Of a stretch of DNA of 64,000 nt, positions 35,476 to 43,001 are shown piece by piece. The notes under the pieces are model-generated. The model was given only the letters and a program-made list of their open reading frames with translations, did not search any database and was not told the origin of the DNA. How positions within the stretch are numbered: position 1 is the stretch's first letter; the number at the start of each line of letters is the position of its first letter. The DNA is from an uncultured Agathobacter sp. (GTDB taxonomy: Bacteria; Bacillota; Clostridia; Lachnospirales; Lachnospiraceae): the NCBI GenBank assembly GCA_910587655.1, contig CAJUND010000008.1:40451-104450 (forward strand). Reading direction: 5' to 3'. Position numbers and translations under genes: made by a program.

Positions 35476-37182
35476 CTATCTGCCCAGCCCGGTTACAATC
35501 AGTTCCGTCATTTCGCTGATTACTGTCATAAAACGGCTTGCCGCGTTATATGCAGACTGGTATTTTATCATCTGTGTCAGTTCTTCGTCTGAAGATACGC
35601 CCATTACCTGCTGTCTTTTGTTATCAATGGAGTACATAGCCCCTTCCATTGCATCAGCGGCAGAATTGAATATATTTCCTTCCAGACCAAGCGCATCCAC
35701 AACCCGGTTATAATAGTCCTCAAACGTACATGGTTTTTCATCATACGGATTGAGCTTCATATCCGTGGCATTCCATGCATCCGAAAATTTCTTGGCAAGT
35801 TCAATGGCAACATCCCCGTTTTCCAGAAATGCCGGCATAAGTGAAACCTGCTTTTTCAGCTCATCATTTACAGATACCCTTCTGATGGAATACTGTGTAT
35901 CGTAGACATCCGGATCCGGTTTGTTATATACATAATATGTATTACCGTCATCCGCCTCCACTTTCGTGTAACGGTCAACGCCTCTCCGGACAAAAAGCTC
36001 CCTCGGCGGCAGCTCGCCATCCGAACCGCGGGCGCAGTTTTTTTCGTCCAGAATCAGGGTGCCCGCAGGATAAACGGTTCCGTCAGGTCCCGTAAACGCT
36101 GCAGTGCTTTCCATATTCGGACAGAATACGTCATTCATCGCCATCATGATGGAGGACATCAGGTCGTCAATCTGCGCTTCCACCACCATTACCGTACTTC
36201 CTGCGATTTTATCGTATGACGCATAAGTATCCATGTCTGACGCAACACCGTATCTGTCACCCCTGACAATGAGCTTTGACTTAATCGCCCCCACATCAAA
36301 ACGGATATCTGTCGCAGCCGCATCATCAATATGAAATACCGGTACATACTGTCCTTTGTCCACATCCGAAAGATGCTCCCAGTAAGGGTTGTCAAACCCG
36401 GTTTCCAGGTCTTTCTTTAATGCAATGTTGTATGCACGGTTTTCGTCAACAAAGCGGGTACGCTCAAAATCGACATAAACCAGTCCTGTCTGGTCTTCCT
36501 TTACATCAATCGTACCATAAGCCCCAAGTTCATCCAGCAGGTTATCCCTTTCATCGCGCAGGGTCATGGCAGTCTCAACGCCGCCGGCCTCCACCTTCTG
36601 GATTTCAAGATTGAGCTCATAGATACGCTGGCCGATTTCATTCACGCGCTCCACATCATCATTAATTTGATCGTTTATATTGGATTGGTATTTTTGAAAA
36701 TCCGCATAGAGTGTCTGGGCACGGCTGATCAAAAGTTCCGCTTTTTCCACAACCAGATTCTGGTACACGGTAACCTCCGGTTTGGTGGACAGCTCCTGAA
36801 ATGCCTGCCACATGGCACTGATACTGGACTTGAACTGTTCCCCGTGCATTTCCTGCAGCAGGTCCGTTACATAATCCGCCGTCTCGCCGCGCACGCTGTA
36901 AAACGCTTTGCTTCCGTGATTCTGACGGTAACGTTTATCCAGAAATATATCCCTTGCGTGGACAACATCGCCAATGGATACGCCAAGACCATACTGCTGC
37001 AGGTTGACGTTTGCAATGCTGTCCTTTAATTTATTATAACTTTTATCTGCGAAACGAACCTGCTGCCGGACGTATCCTTTTGTATCCACGTTCGAGAGAT
37101 TGTTCGCAGTTGTATTCAGCGCAGTCTGCGCATTCTGAAGCCCTGACGCTCCGATAAACAGAGTTCCGAATCCGTTTGCCAT
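35476..37182 (-). CDS. flgK: Flagellar hook-associated protein FlgK (HAP1), paralogue 1
   Basis: 568 residues. The N-terminal pattern FIGASGLQNAQTALNTTANN and LSNVDTKGYVRQQVRF and the C-terminal YQSAYNAASRFMTVISEMTE mark it as FlgK. The central part differs from paralogue 2. It is the first of the two in the transcript and follows flgN. Confidence 0.92.
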   Translation of the reverse strand: MANGFGTLFIGASGLQNAQTALNTTANNLSNVDTKGYVRQQVRFADKSYNKLKDSIANVNLQQYGLGVSIGDVVHARDIFLDKRYRQNHGSKAFYSVRGETADYVTDLLQEMHGEQFKSSISAMWQAFQELSTKPEVTVYQNLVVEKAELLISRAQTLYADFQKYQSNINDQINDDVERVNEIGQRIYELNLEIQKVEAGGVETAMTLRDERDNLLDELGAYGTIDVKEDQTGLVYVDFERTRFVDENRAYNIALKKDLETGFDNPYWEHLSDVDKGQYVPVFHIDDAAATDIRFDVGAIKSKLIVRGDRYGVASDMDTYASYDKIAGSTVMVVEAQIDDLMSSIMMAMNDVFCPNMESTAAFTGPDGTVYPAGTLILDEKNCARGSDGELPPRELFVRRGVDRYTKVEADDGNTYYVYNKPDPDVYDTQYSIRRVSVNDELKKQVSLMPAFLENGDVAIELAKKFSDAWNATDMKLNPYDEKPCTFEDYYNRVVDALGLEGNIFNSAADAMEGAMYSIDNKRQQVMGVSSDEELTQMIKYQSAYNAASRFMTVISEMTELIVTGLGR

Positions 37183-37210
37183 ACCTTTTTTGTTCCTCCT
37201 TCAAATTCTG

Positions 37211-37723
37211 TCAGCTTGTCGCGTCAAATCCGCTGCTTCCCAGCAGTGACCCGGTGTTGCAGGCACTCTTATCATAGTTTGCAGTCTCAGGGGCCTGTCG
37301 CATGCTTTTGAACAAGGTAAGATCGAATTCGTTTAATTCGATAGCCTGTTTAATCAGGGCTATGTTCTGTTCGTTCAGGCTTTTCATTTCATTTGCCGCA
37401 GATACGAGCTTTTCTTTTGCAGCAATCAGCTGCTGCCTGGCTTCCGGCTGGGTATCCAGAAGCTCGATCAGACGTGTAACCGTCATTTCCTCTTCTGTCT
37501 TCCCAAGCACTATCGCAATATCCTTTAACAGCTGCCCATGGCGGCTGCTCTGCGATACCAGTTCATCACTTGCAAGCTGTTCTTTTTCTGTAAGCTCTTC
37601 AAGCGCCGGCACATCCCCCCGGATCAGGACGTCTGTCTTCTGCCGCCCGTACCCGATGATGGTCTGGTAAATTTTTTCTTCAGTCTCAAGCGCTTTTACG
37701 AGCTCTTCCACTAAACTTGCCAC
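37211..37723 (-). CDS. flgN: FlgN family flagellar export chaperone
   Basis: 170 residues, helical, with MASLVEELVKALETEEKIYQ at the N terminus and the FlgN-like block AAKEKLVSAANEMKSLNEQN. FlgN keeps FlgK and FlgL soluble for export, and it lies between flgM and the flgK genes as in other firmicutes. Confidence 0.88.
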   Translation of the reverse strand: MASLVEELVKALETEEKIYQTIIGYGRQKTDVLIRGDVPALEELTEKEQLASDELVSQSSRHGQLLKDIAIVLGKTEEEMTVTRLIELLDTQPEARQQLIAAKEKLVSAANEMKSLNEQNIALIKQAIELNEFDLTLFKSMRQAPETANYDKSACNTGSLLGSSGFDATS

Positions 37724-37776
37724 TTTAAAAAACCTCTCTTCATCTGCTCCATATACTACATGGGATTACACAGAAA

Positions 37777-38058
37777 TTACATAATACTGTTATTGTATTT
37801 TTCCAGTAATTTGCTGGCAAAATCACCTGGCTGCACGGAATAAGTTCCTGCATCAATCATTGACTTAAGCTGGCTGACTTTATCTTCCCTGATATCTGAA
37901 GCTTCAGATACTGCATTTTTTGCAACCTGATAATCACGTCCTGCACTTGAAATGGAAACCTGGTCTTTCGGTCCGTTGGTACTCTGTGCTTTCTGTGTTT
38001 TACGTGAGTTCTGTACTCCGTATATCTGAGCAATCTGGTTATATGCATCTATACGCAT
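37777..38058 (-). CDS. flgM: Anti-sigma-28 factor FlgM
   Basis: 93 residues. The FlgM pattern is DQVSISSAGRDYQVAKNAV followed by REDKVSQLKSMIDAGTYSVQ and PGDFASKLLEKY. It binds sigma-28 until the hook is complete and is then exported. A sigma-28 promoter lies just upstream, giving the usual feedback loop. Confidence 0.92.
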   Translation of the reverse strand: MRIDAYNQIAQIYGVQNSRKTQKAQSTNGPKDQVSISSAGRDYQVAKNAVSEASDIREDKVSQLKSMIDAGTYSVQPGDFASKLLEKYNNSIM

Positions 38059-38100
38059 AACAGCATCTCCTTTCTTCCTTGAAATAAGCTTTCTACATTA

Positions 38101-38128
38101 TCTATCGGATGTTTGACCGGATACTTTA
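38101..38128 (-). promoter_or_regulatory. Sigma-28 promoter of flgM and the late flagellar operon
   Basis: TAAAGTAT, 12 bases, CCGATAGA on the minus strand, about 45 bases before the flgM start. It would drive flgM-flgN-flgK-flgK-flgL-fliW-csrA and probably beyond. Confidence 0.82.
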
Positions 38129-38150
38129 GCTTTTTTTGCAAACTTTAAAC

Positions 38151-38180
38151 TTGACAATGCGCCGTTTGATGAATTATACT
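38151..38180 (+). promoter_or_regulatory. Sigma-A promoter of the SRP RNA gene
   Basis: TTGACA, 18 bases, TATACT on the plus strand, ending 6-7 bases before the predicted 5' end of the RNA. Confidence 0.75.
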
Positions 38181-38186
38181 TAAATC

Positions 38187-38455
38187 TCCGGGTAGCCGGG
38201 GTGTTAGCGGTACCTTGTACCAGCAATCCGCTATAGCTGGGGTGATATCCCGTGGAGGGTCTGCTCTGGTGGAGCTGCCCTTTGTAAGCGGCGTTGACGT
38301 CTGGGTCTTACGCAATGAGAATCTGTGAACCGGGTCAGGGTAGGAATACAGCAGCCCTAAGCAGACGCTCTCATGTGCCGTAAGGGTGCCTGGAGGGAGC
38401 CGGCTGCAGAGGTAACGTCTGTTGGACAGATTCGAAGCGGGATACCCGGATTTTT
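38187..38455 (+). ncRNA. ffs: Signal recognition particle RNA, long Gram-positive type
   Basis: The 5' TCCGGGTA and 3' TACCCGGA ends pair. The domain IV hairpin is recognisable: ACCGGGTCAGG, a GGAA tetraloop region and CAGCAGCCCTAAG. The Alu-type domain precedes it, giving about 265 bases, as in Bacillus and clostridia with an Alu domain. A T-run at 38451-38455 ends it. It scaffolds Ffh for co-translational targeting. Confidence 0.93.
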
Positions 38456-38678
38456 ATGCTGCTTTCACATAATCAATGACGGATATTTCCTGCATAAGCA
38501 TCTTTGCATTGTTTACCAGTTTTTCCAGCCGCTCGGCAACTTCACCGGAATAATACTTCCCGCCGCACTGTTCACATTCCTCGCACGGTACATTTTTAAT
38601 TACAATCACACAGCCTTTATCATTCACCACATGAGTTGTTGCAGCCGAAATAAGCCCGTCACTTTTACAATATATACA
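38454..38678 (-). pseudogene. YgiT-type zinc-finger (MqsA-like) remnant without start codon
   Basis: The frame reads CIYCKSDGLI, THVVNDKGCVIVIKNVPC, EECEQCGGKYYSGEVAERLE and ends VIDYVKAA. This is the complete two-CxxC YgiT-type zinc-finger protein except for its first two or three residues; a TGA stands directly before the first cysteine and there is no start. These proteins are the second member of DUF4258/YgiT gene pairs, thought to be toxin-antitoxin-like. Its stop overlaps the SRP terminator. Confidence 0.72.
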
Positions 38679-38803
38679 TCATCCATTATGCAGCTGCGCA
38701 CATCTGTAATGCCGATATCCCTTTCCTGCATACGCTCCAGGCAGTGGACAGACCATTTAATTTTTGCGTTTTCAAACAACTTCCCAATGTCTGTGATATT
38801 CAT
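38624..38803 (-). pseudogene. DUF4258 protein remnant, truncated
   Basis: It begins MNITDIGKLFENAKIKWSVH and continues CLERMQERDIGITDVRSCIM, the N-terminal half of a DUF4258 (RelE/MqsR-like fold) protein, with a fair ribosome site (AGGGGAATAGG). After SCIMDD the frame runs into the YgiT-like gene out of register and stops after 59 residues. A deletion joining the two genes explains both losses. Confidence 0.68.
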
Positions 38804-38848
38804 AACCTATTCCCCTTTATCTATAGTTTACCGCAGAAAACAGCACAT

Positions 38849-38878
38849 TAAAAAACCCCGCCGCAAAAGCAGCGAGGT
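38849..38878 (-). terminator. Terminator of the PerR-like/rubrerythrin operon
   Basis: On the minus strand CCTCGCTGC-TTTT-GCGGCGGGG is followed by TTTTTT, 17 bases after the rubrerythrin stop. Confidence 0.85.
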
Positions 38879-38894
38879 CTTTCACATTCAGCTT

Positions 38895-39482
38895 CTATCC
38901 AAAATATCTCTCCAGCAGGCCCTTGAACGCCTTGCCGTGTCTTGCCTCATCCCTTGCCATCTCATGAACGCTGTCATGGATTGCATCAAGATTGTTCTTC
39001 TTTGCACACTTTGCAAGATCCACTTTGCCGGAGGTTGCACCGAACTCGCAGTCAACCCTCCATTTCAGATTTGCTTTGGTGCTGTCCTTCATATTCGGCT
39101 CAAGGTCCTCACCGAGCATCTCTGCAAATTTAGCTGCATGCTCCGCCTCTTCATAAGCTGCTTTCTCCCAGTAATTTCCGATTTCCGGATATCCCTCACG
39201 GTGTGCGATACGTGCCATGCAAAGATACATGCCGACTTCAGAGCACTCACCCTCAAAGTTTGCCTTTAACTGGTCAAAGATATATTTCTTGTCTTCATCG
39301 CTGATTTCCGCATTGTCCTTTACAGTCTTTGCGTAAAGGTTGTATTCATGCTCTGCTGCAAGGGCAAGTTCTCCCTCAACCTGCTTGAACTTATCAGCTC
39401 CAACGTGACATACCGGGCACTCTGCCGGTGCTGTCTCTCCCTCGTAAACGTAACCACATACACTACATACAAATTTTGCCAT
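38895..39482 (-). CDS. Reverse rubrerythrin
   Basis: 195 residues. A rubredoxin-like domain is at the N terminus ([20 protein letters not shown]), followed by a ferritin-like diiron domain ([55 protein letters not shown]). Reversed domain order defines clostridial reverse rubrerythrins, which reduce H2O2 and O2 using NADH through an electron carrier. It is 21 bases downstream of the PerR-like gene, in one transcript. Confidence 0.94.
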   Translation of the reverse strand: MAKFVCSVCGYVYEGETAPAECPVCHVGADKFKQVEGELALAAEHEYNLYAKTVKDNAEISDEDKKYIFDQLKANFEGECSEVGMYLCMARIAHREGYPEIGNYWEKAAYEEAEHAAKFAEMLGEDLEPNMKDSTKANLKWRVDCEFGATSGKVDLAKCAKKNNLDAIHDSVHEMARDEARHGKAFKGLLERYFG

Positions 39483-39503
39483 TGTTCATGTCCTCCTTAT
39501 TAT

Positions 39504-39893
39504 TTAATTCTTCTGGCATTTTATACAGTTCGGACAAATTCCCGTAAACTGAATCTCATGGGACTCAATCTGTCCGGAAAAATGTTCCGCTGCAAGTATT
39601 TCCAAATCCTTCTGCGTCTGAAGATCCATATCCATCATACATCCGCATCTGCTGCAGAAAAAATGGTAATGCGGGGCGGTGTTACCGTCAAATCTGTCAG
39701 GACCTCCGCTTACAGTAATTTTTTTCACCTCTCCCATGTCTGATAACAGGGACAGGTTGCGGTATACAGTTCCCAGGCTGATATTGGGAAATTCGTCCTT
39801 AATGGACAGGTAGACCGTTTCCGCTGTCGGATGGTCGCATCTTTCAGCCAGACACCGCCGGACCGCCTCCCGCTGACGACTTCTTTTTATCAT
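39504..39893 (-). CDS. Fur-family regulator, PerR-like
   Basis: 129 residues from the ATG at 39893 (ribosome site GGGAG); a longer frame from 39941 lacks one. The winged helix is QREAVRRCLAERCDHPTAET with SLGTVYRNLSLLSDMGEV, and the metal region is APHYHFFCSRCGCMMDMD, with structural zinc pairs CSRC and CPNC. The gene context with rubrerythrin favours a peroxide sensor over an iron sensor. A PerR-box-like sequence overlaps its own promoter. Confidence 0.88.
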   Translation of the reverse strand: MIKRSRQREAVRRCLAERCDHPTAETVYLSIKDEFPNISLGTVYRNLSLLSDMGEVKKITVSGGPDRFDGNTAPHYHFFCSRCGCMMDMDLQTQKDLEILAAEHFSGQIESHEIQFTGICPNCIKCQKN

Positions 39894-39987
39894 AAAGCTC
39901 TCCCTCATGTACATCCGTACATATAAATCCTGCCCTGCCATATTCCTGAAAGGAATAAAACAAGTAAAAAGATAATAGGAACTGTTA

Positions 39988-40024
39988 CTGTTATGATTAT
40001 AATTCCGACCAGACGATTTGTCAA
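39988..40024 (-). promoter_or_regulatory. Sigma-A promoter with PerR-box-like operator before the PerR-like gene
   Basis: TTGACA, 17 bases, TATAAT on the minus strand. The -10 lies within TTATAATCATAACAG, which matches most of the PerR box TTATAATNATTATAA in its first half, suggesting autoregulation. Confidence 0.6.
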
Positions 40025-40110
40025 TGTTTTTTTAAAAAAATCCCTCAAAATAATATTTCCCATTTCTGGAACATAAAATACAAATAACATAATCAGGAGA
40101 TAACGGAACA

Positions 40111-41811
40111 TTGAAACGATTTGTTACTTATATTTATGAATACGAACGAGGATCCCGCGGAAGGAATGTCGGTTTCATCCGCACGGATATCCGTGACAGC
40201 TTCTGCCGGATGGAAATACATATCCGCGGGCTTGACCGCTTTAAGGGCAGATGCACTGTTTACCTGGCAGTCACGGATGATGCTGTCGGCATCCCCGCCG
40301 CGGAAATTCTGATATCACAGGGCGCAGGTTTTCTGAAGCTTACCTGTCAGCAGAACCGCATTGGAAACAGCGGTTATCTGTTTTCTGACCTGCAGGCGGT
40401 TGTCATCCGCTACGGCAGCGGAAAAGTACTTGCCGGATGCTTTGTAAACGAACCTGCAGAAAAAATACTGCGGGGAGATTTTACCATACTTGGAGCAAAT
40501 ACGGAATCCGCACCTGAAAACGCCAGGCCTGTGTCCGCTGCGGCTTCCACCGCAGAACCCATGACTTCCGCCGGGGAAATTCCCGCAGAGCCGGAGCAGC
40601 CGGACAGAAAAATTACGCCTTCCGCTCCGGACACCGCTGGCAGCGGAACAGCTCCTTCCATGCCGGAGACAGCTGACGCCAGGACAGCTCCTTCGGTTCC
40701 AGACACAGCTGACAGCAGAATGGCTCCTTCTTCTCCGAACACGGCCGGTAACATCACTGCTCCTTCCATGCCGCAACAGCCTGATAACAGAGCCAGTTCC
40801 TTCGTCCCGGACATGACCGAAAAAAGACCCCGGCCTTCTGTACCAGATACAACCGGCAACAGAACGGTCCCTACTGTTCCGAACACCGCCGATAACAGAA
40901 CAGTTCCTTCTGTTCCAAACCCAACCGGCGACAGAATCGTTCCTTCTTCTCCGAACACAGTCGGCAGCCGAACGGTTCCTCCTTCTCCGAACACAGTCGG
41001 CAGCCGAACGGTTCCTCCTTCTCCGGACATCGCCGGCAGCCGAACGGTTCCTCCTTCTCCGGACACAGCCGGCGGCAGAATGACCCCATATGTACCGGAC
41101 ACAGCTGGTAACAGTACTGCTCCTTCCATGCCGCAACAGCCTGATAACAGAAACAGTTCCCTCGTTCCGGACATGAACGAAAACAGAACCCGGCCTTCTG
41201 CACCAGGCACAACCGGCAACAGAACGGTTCCTCCTGCTCCGGACACAGCGAACAACAGAACAGTTCCTTCTGTTCCAAACCCAACCGGCGGCAGAATGAA
41301 TCCTTCTTCTCCGAACATGGCTGGTAACAGAACGGTTCCTTCTCCGAACGCCACTGGCAGCAGTACTTCTCCTTCCATGCCGGAACAGCATAATAACAGA
41401 AACAGTTCCTTCGTTCCGGACATGACAGCCCCTGCCGCTGTTCCGCCATCCAGAGACATGGAAAAAAAGACCCTGGAATCCATGTCAGCCCCCGCCGGCA
41501 CTGCTTCCCTCAGACGCATTGGAATCACAGACATCCGAAGCCTCCCAAAATGCAACTGGAAGCTGTGCAACAACAGCTTTCTGGTACACGGATTTTTCAA
41601 TTACCATTACCTCATTCTGAAAACGGTGGAAAACGGGGATAAAAAACAACAGTTCATTGGTGTGCCGGGCATTTATGAACAGCCGGAACGCATGATGGCA
41701 CTGCTGTTCGGTTTTCCGGAATTTGAAGCGGCAGAAAATAACGCAGGCAAACCGGCAGCCAGCGCAACCGGCACCTTCGGCTACTGGATGTGCCCGCTGT
41801 CTGCAGAATAA
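40111..41811 (+). CDS. DUF6128-like protein with a long proline/serine repeat linker
   Basis: 566 residues starting with TTG; AGGAGA lies 11 bases upstream. Two conserved parts, residues 1-125 (MKRFVTYIYEYERGSRGRNV) and about 470-566 (GITDIRSLPKCNWKLCNNSF; GYWMCPLSAE), flank a low-complexity linker. The linker (about 168-443) is 23 units of 12 residues of the form TVPxSPNTxGxR. Length and order of units show a second period of 10 units. No signal peptide. Lachnospiraceae carry such proteins; their role is unknown. The 3' end overlaps the convergent GNAT gene by 31 bases. Confidence 0.82.
   Translation: MKRFVTYIYEYERGSRGRNVGFIRTDIRDSFCRMEIHIRGLDRFKGRCTVYLAVTDDAVGIPAAEILISQGAGFLKLTCQQNRIGNSGYLFSDLQAVVIRYGSGKVLAGCFVNEPAEKILRGDFTILGANTESAPENARPVSAAASTAEPMTSAGEIPAEPEQPDRKITPSAPDTAGSGTAPSMPETADARTAPSVPDTADSRMAPSSPNTAGNITAPSMPQQPDNRASSFVPDMTEKRPRPSVPDTTGNRTVPTVPNTADNRTVPSVPNPTGDRIVPSSPNTVGSRTVPPSPNTVGSRTVPPSPDIAGSRTVPPSPDTAGGRMTPYVPDTAGNSTAPSMPQQPDNRNSSLVPDMNENRTRPSAPGTTGNRTVPPAPDTANNRTVPSVPNPTGGRMNPSSPNMAGNRTVPSPNATGSSTSPSMPEQHNNRNSSFVPDMTAPAAVPPSRDMEKKTLESMSAPAGTASLRRIGITDIRSLPKCNWKLCNNSFLVHGFFNYHYLILKTVENGDKKQQFIGVPGIYEQPERMMALLFGFPEFEAAENNAGKPAASATGTFGYWMCPLSAE
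40612..41438 (+). repeat. 36-bp tandem repeat array with a 360-bp higher-order period
   Basis: Twenty-three degenerate 36-bp units inside the DUF6128-like gene. Neighbouring units near 40960-41070 are almost identical, while units 4-10 and 14-20 correspond to each other in order (both contain the variants APSMPQQPDNR and SSxVPDM), a duplication of about 360 bp. Confidence 0.85.
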
Positions 41812-42368
41812 AACAGTCCGGCATCCGAATCAAGCATGCTGTACTGCACATGGTCCATCCAGACTCCGTGCAGCAGCAGATATCCCCTGCTGATTCCCTC
41901 CCGGATAAAGCCGACACGCTCCAGAAGCCGGATGCTCGCCCTGTTGTCCGGCAGCACCCACGCCATGGCGCGGTGAATTTTCAGTTCCGAAAATACCAGC
42001 TGCATAATCCTGGAAAGAGCCTCTGATGCATACCCCCTGTGATGCACCTCGCTGGAAAATTTGTACCCTACTTCACAGGAACTGGTATAACCCCTGTTTA
42101 TATTGTGCACGCAAATGGTTCCAATAATCCGGCTGCTGTTATTTTTCTCATAGATATAAAAACGGAACAGTTTTCCCTGCACTGACATGTTGTACTCAAA
42201 AAGCAGCATCTGTCTCTGGTACTGCAGGGTATAAAAATTAGGCATGCGGTCCGGTTCGTACTTTTCAAACAGTTCCCTGTCCCGCAGGTAAAAATCCAGT
42301 ACGGCATCCGCTGCGTCCGCATGTACGACCTTTAACCGTAACCGGCTGGTTTCATAATCAAATAACAT
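41781..42368 (-). CDS. GNAT-family acetyltransferase (RimJ/RimL type)
   Basis: 195 residues from the ATG at 42368 (AAGGAAGAAAGA before it). The acetyl-CoA binding region is CEVGYKFSSEVHHRGYASEA and the later DNRASIRLLERVGFIREGIS is the RimJ-type asparagine/glycine block. Target could be a ribosomal protein N terminus or a small molecule. Confidence 0.88.
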   Translation of the reverse strand: MLFDYETSRLRLKVVHADAADAVLDFYLRDRELFEKYEPDRMPNFYTLQYQRQMLLFEYNMSVQGKLFRFYIYEKNNSSRIIGTICVHNINRGYTSSCEVGYKFSSEVHHRGYASEALSRIMQLVFSELKIHRAMAWVLPDNRASIRLLERVGFIREGISRGYLLLHGVWMDHVQYSMLDSDAGLFYSADSGHIQ

Positions 42369-42384
42369 TCTTTCTTCCTTTTTT

Positions 42385-42430
42385 CCTGTGCAAAGCACCG
42401 CGTAAACCGAAATTCCGCGTGATTTGCTTC
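42385..42430. repeat. Palindromic repeat, half copy D
   Basis: CCTGTGCAAAGCACCGCG and CGCGTGATTTGCTTC form a stem with one mismatch and one bulge. The frame CCTGYGCAAA...GTGATTTGCT matches the second hairpin of the repeats in the flagellar region. Its right arm provides the -35 of the tadA promoter. Confidence 0.5.
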
Positions 42431-42452
42431 AAATTATATGGTAAAATATACT
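42424..42452 (+). promoter_or_regulatory. Candidate sigma-A promoter of tadA
   Basis: TTGCTT, 17 bases, TATACT on the plus strand, 31 bases before the ATG. Confidence 0.6.
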
Positions 42453-42483
42453 GTATTATCTATCATAATTATTTTAGGGGAAA

Positions 42484-42969
42484 ATGTCCATGACTGATGA
42501 TGAAAAATTTATGAAAGCCGCACTAAAGCAGGCACAAAAAGCATATGCCATTGACGAAGTTCCTATTGGATGTGTCATCGTCCGGGAGGGAAAAATCATT
42601 GCGCGCGGATATAACCGACGCAACACCGACAAGAACCCCCTCGCACATGCCGAGCTGACCGCCATCCGAAAGGCTGCAAAAAAGACCGGGGACTGGCGGC
42701 TGGAGGACTGCATTATGTATGTCACCCTGGAACCCTGCCAGATGTGCGCCGGAGCAATTGTCCAGTCCCGCATGAAGCATGTGGTCATTGCCACCATGAA
42801 CGCAAAAGCAGGATGCGCCGGCTCCATTTTAAATCTTCTGCAGATGCAGGAATTTAACCACCAGGCGGAAATCACCCGCGGCGTACTTGAACAGGAATGC
42901 TCCGGAATGCTTTCGCAGTTTTTCCGCGAACTGCGGGAAAGAAAAAAAGAAAAAACCGCCGAACCTTAA
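42484..42969 (+). CDS. tadA: tRNA-specific adenosine deaminase TadA
   Basis: 161 residues. The zinc-deaminase motifs are His55-Ala-Glu57 in NPLAHAELTAIRKA and PCQMC with Cys85 and Cys88. It converts A34 to inosine in tRNA-Arg(ACG). An ATG two codons downstream could also serve. The gene ends inside a bidirectional terminator shared with the mannanase gene. Confidence 0.95.
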   Translation: MSMTDDEKFMKAALKQAQKAYAIDEVPIGCVIVREGKIIARGYNRRNTDKNPLAHAELTAIRKAAKKTGDWRLEDCIMYVTLEPCQMCAGAIVQSRMKHVVIATMNAKAGCAGSILNLLQMQEFNHQAEITRGVLEQECSGMLSQFFRELRERKKEKTAEP

Positions 42970-42990
42970 TACCGGTTCGGCAGTTTTATT
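42951..42990. terminator. Bidirectional terminator between tadA and the mannanase gene
   Basis: AAAAACC-GCCGAACC-TTAATACC-GGTTCGGC-AGTTTTATTT. The A-run on the left acts as a T-run for the minus strand. Confidence 0.8.
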
Positions 42991-43001
42991 TATTCCTGAT
43001 T

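Noticed and set aside
38373..39269. Plus-strand frame of 298 residues over the SRP RNA 3' end, the pseudogenes and rubrerythrin
   Set aside because: It starts inside the SRP RNA and runs antisense to rubrerythrin with no ribosome site or protein-like pattern.
39905..40111. Hydrophobic 68-residue minus-strand frame
   Set aside because: It contains the consensus promoter of the PerR-like gene and lacks a ribosome site; the hydrophobicity comes from AT-rich promoter DNA.
40315..41600. Long minus-strand frames of 358 and 396 residues opposite the DUF6128-like gene
   Set aside because: They arise from the 36-bp repeat, whose length keeps all frames free of stops. The plus frame has the ribosome site and conserved ends.
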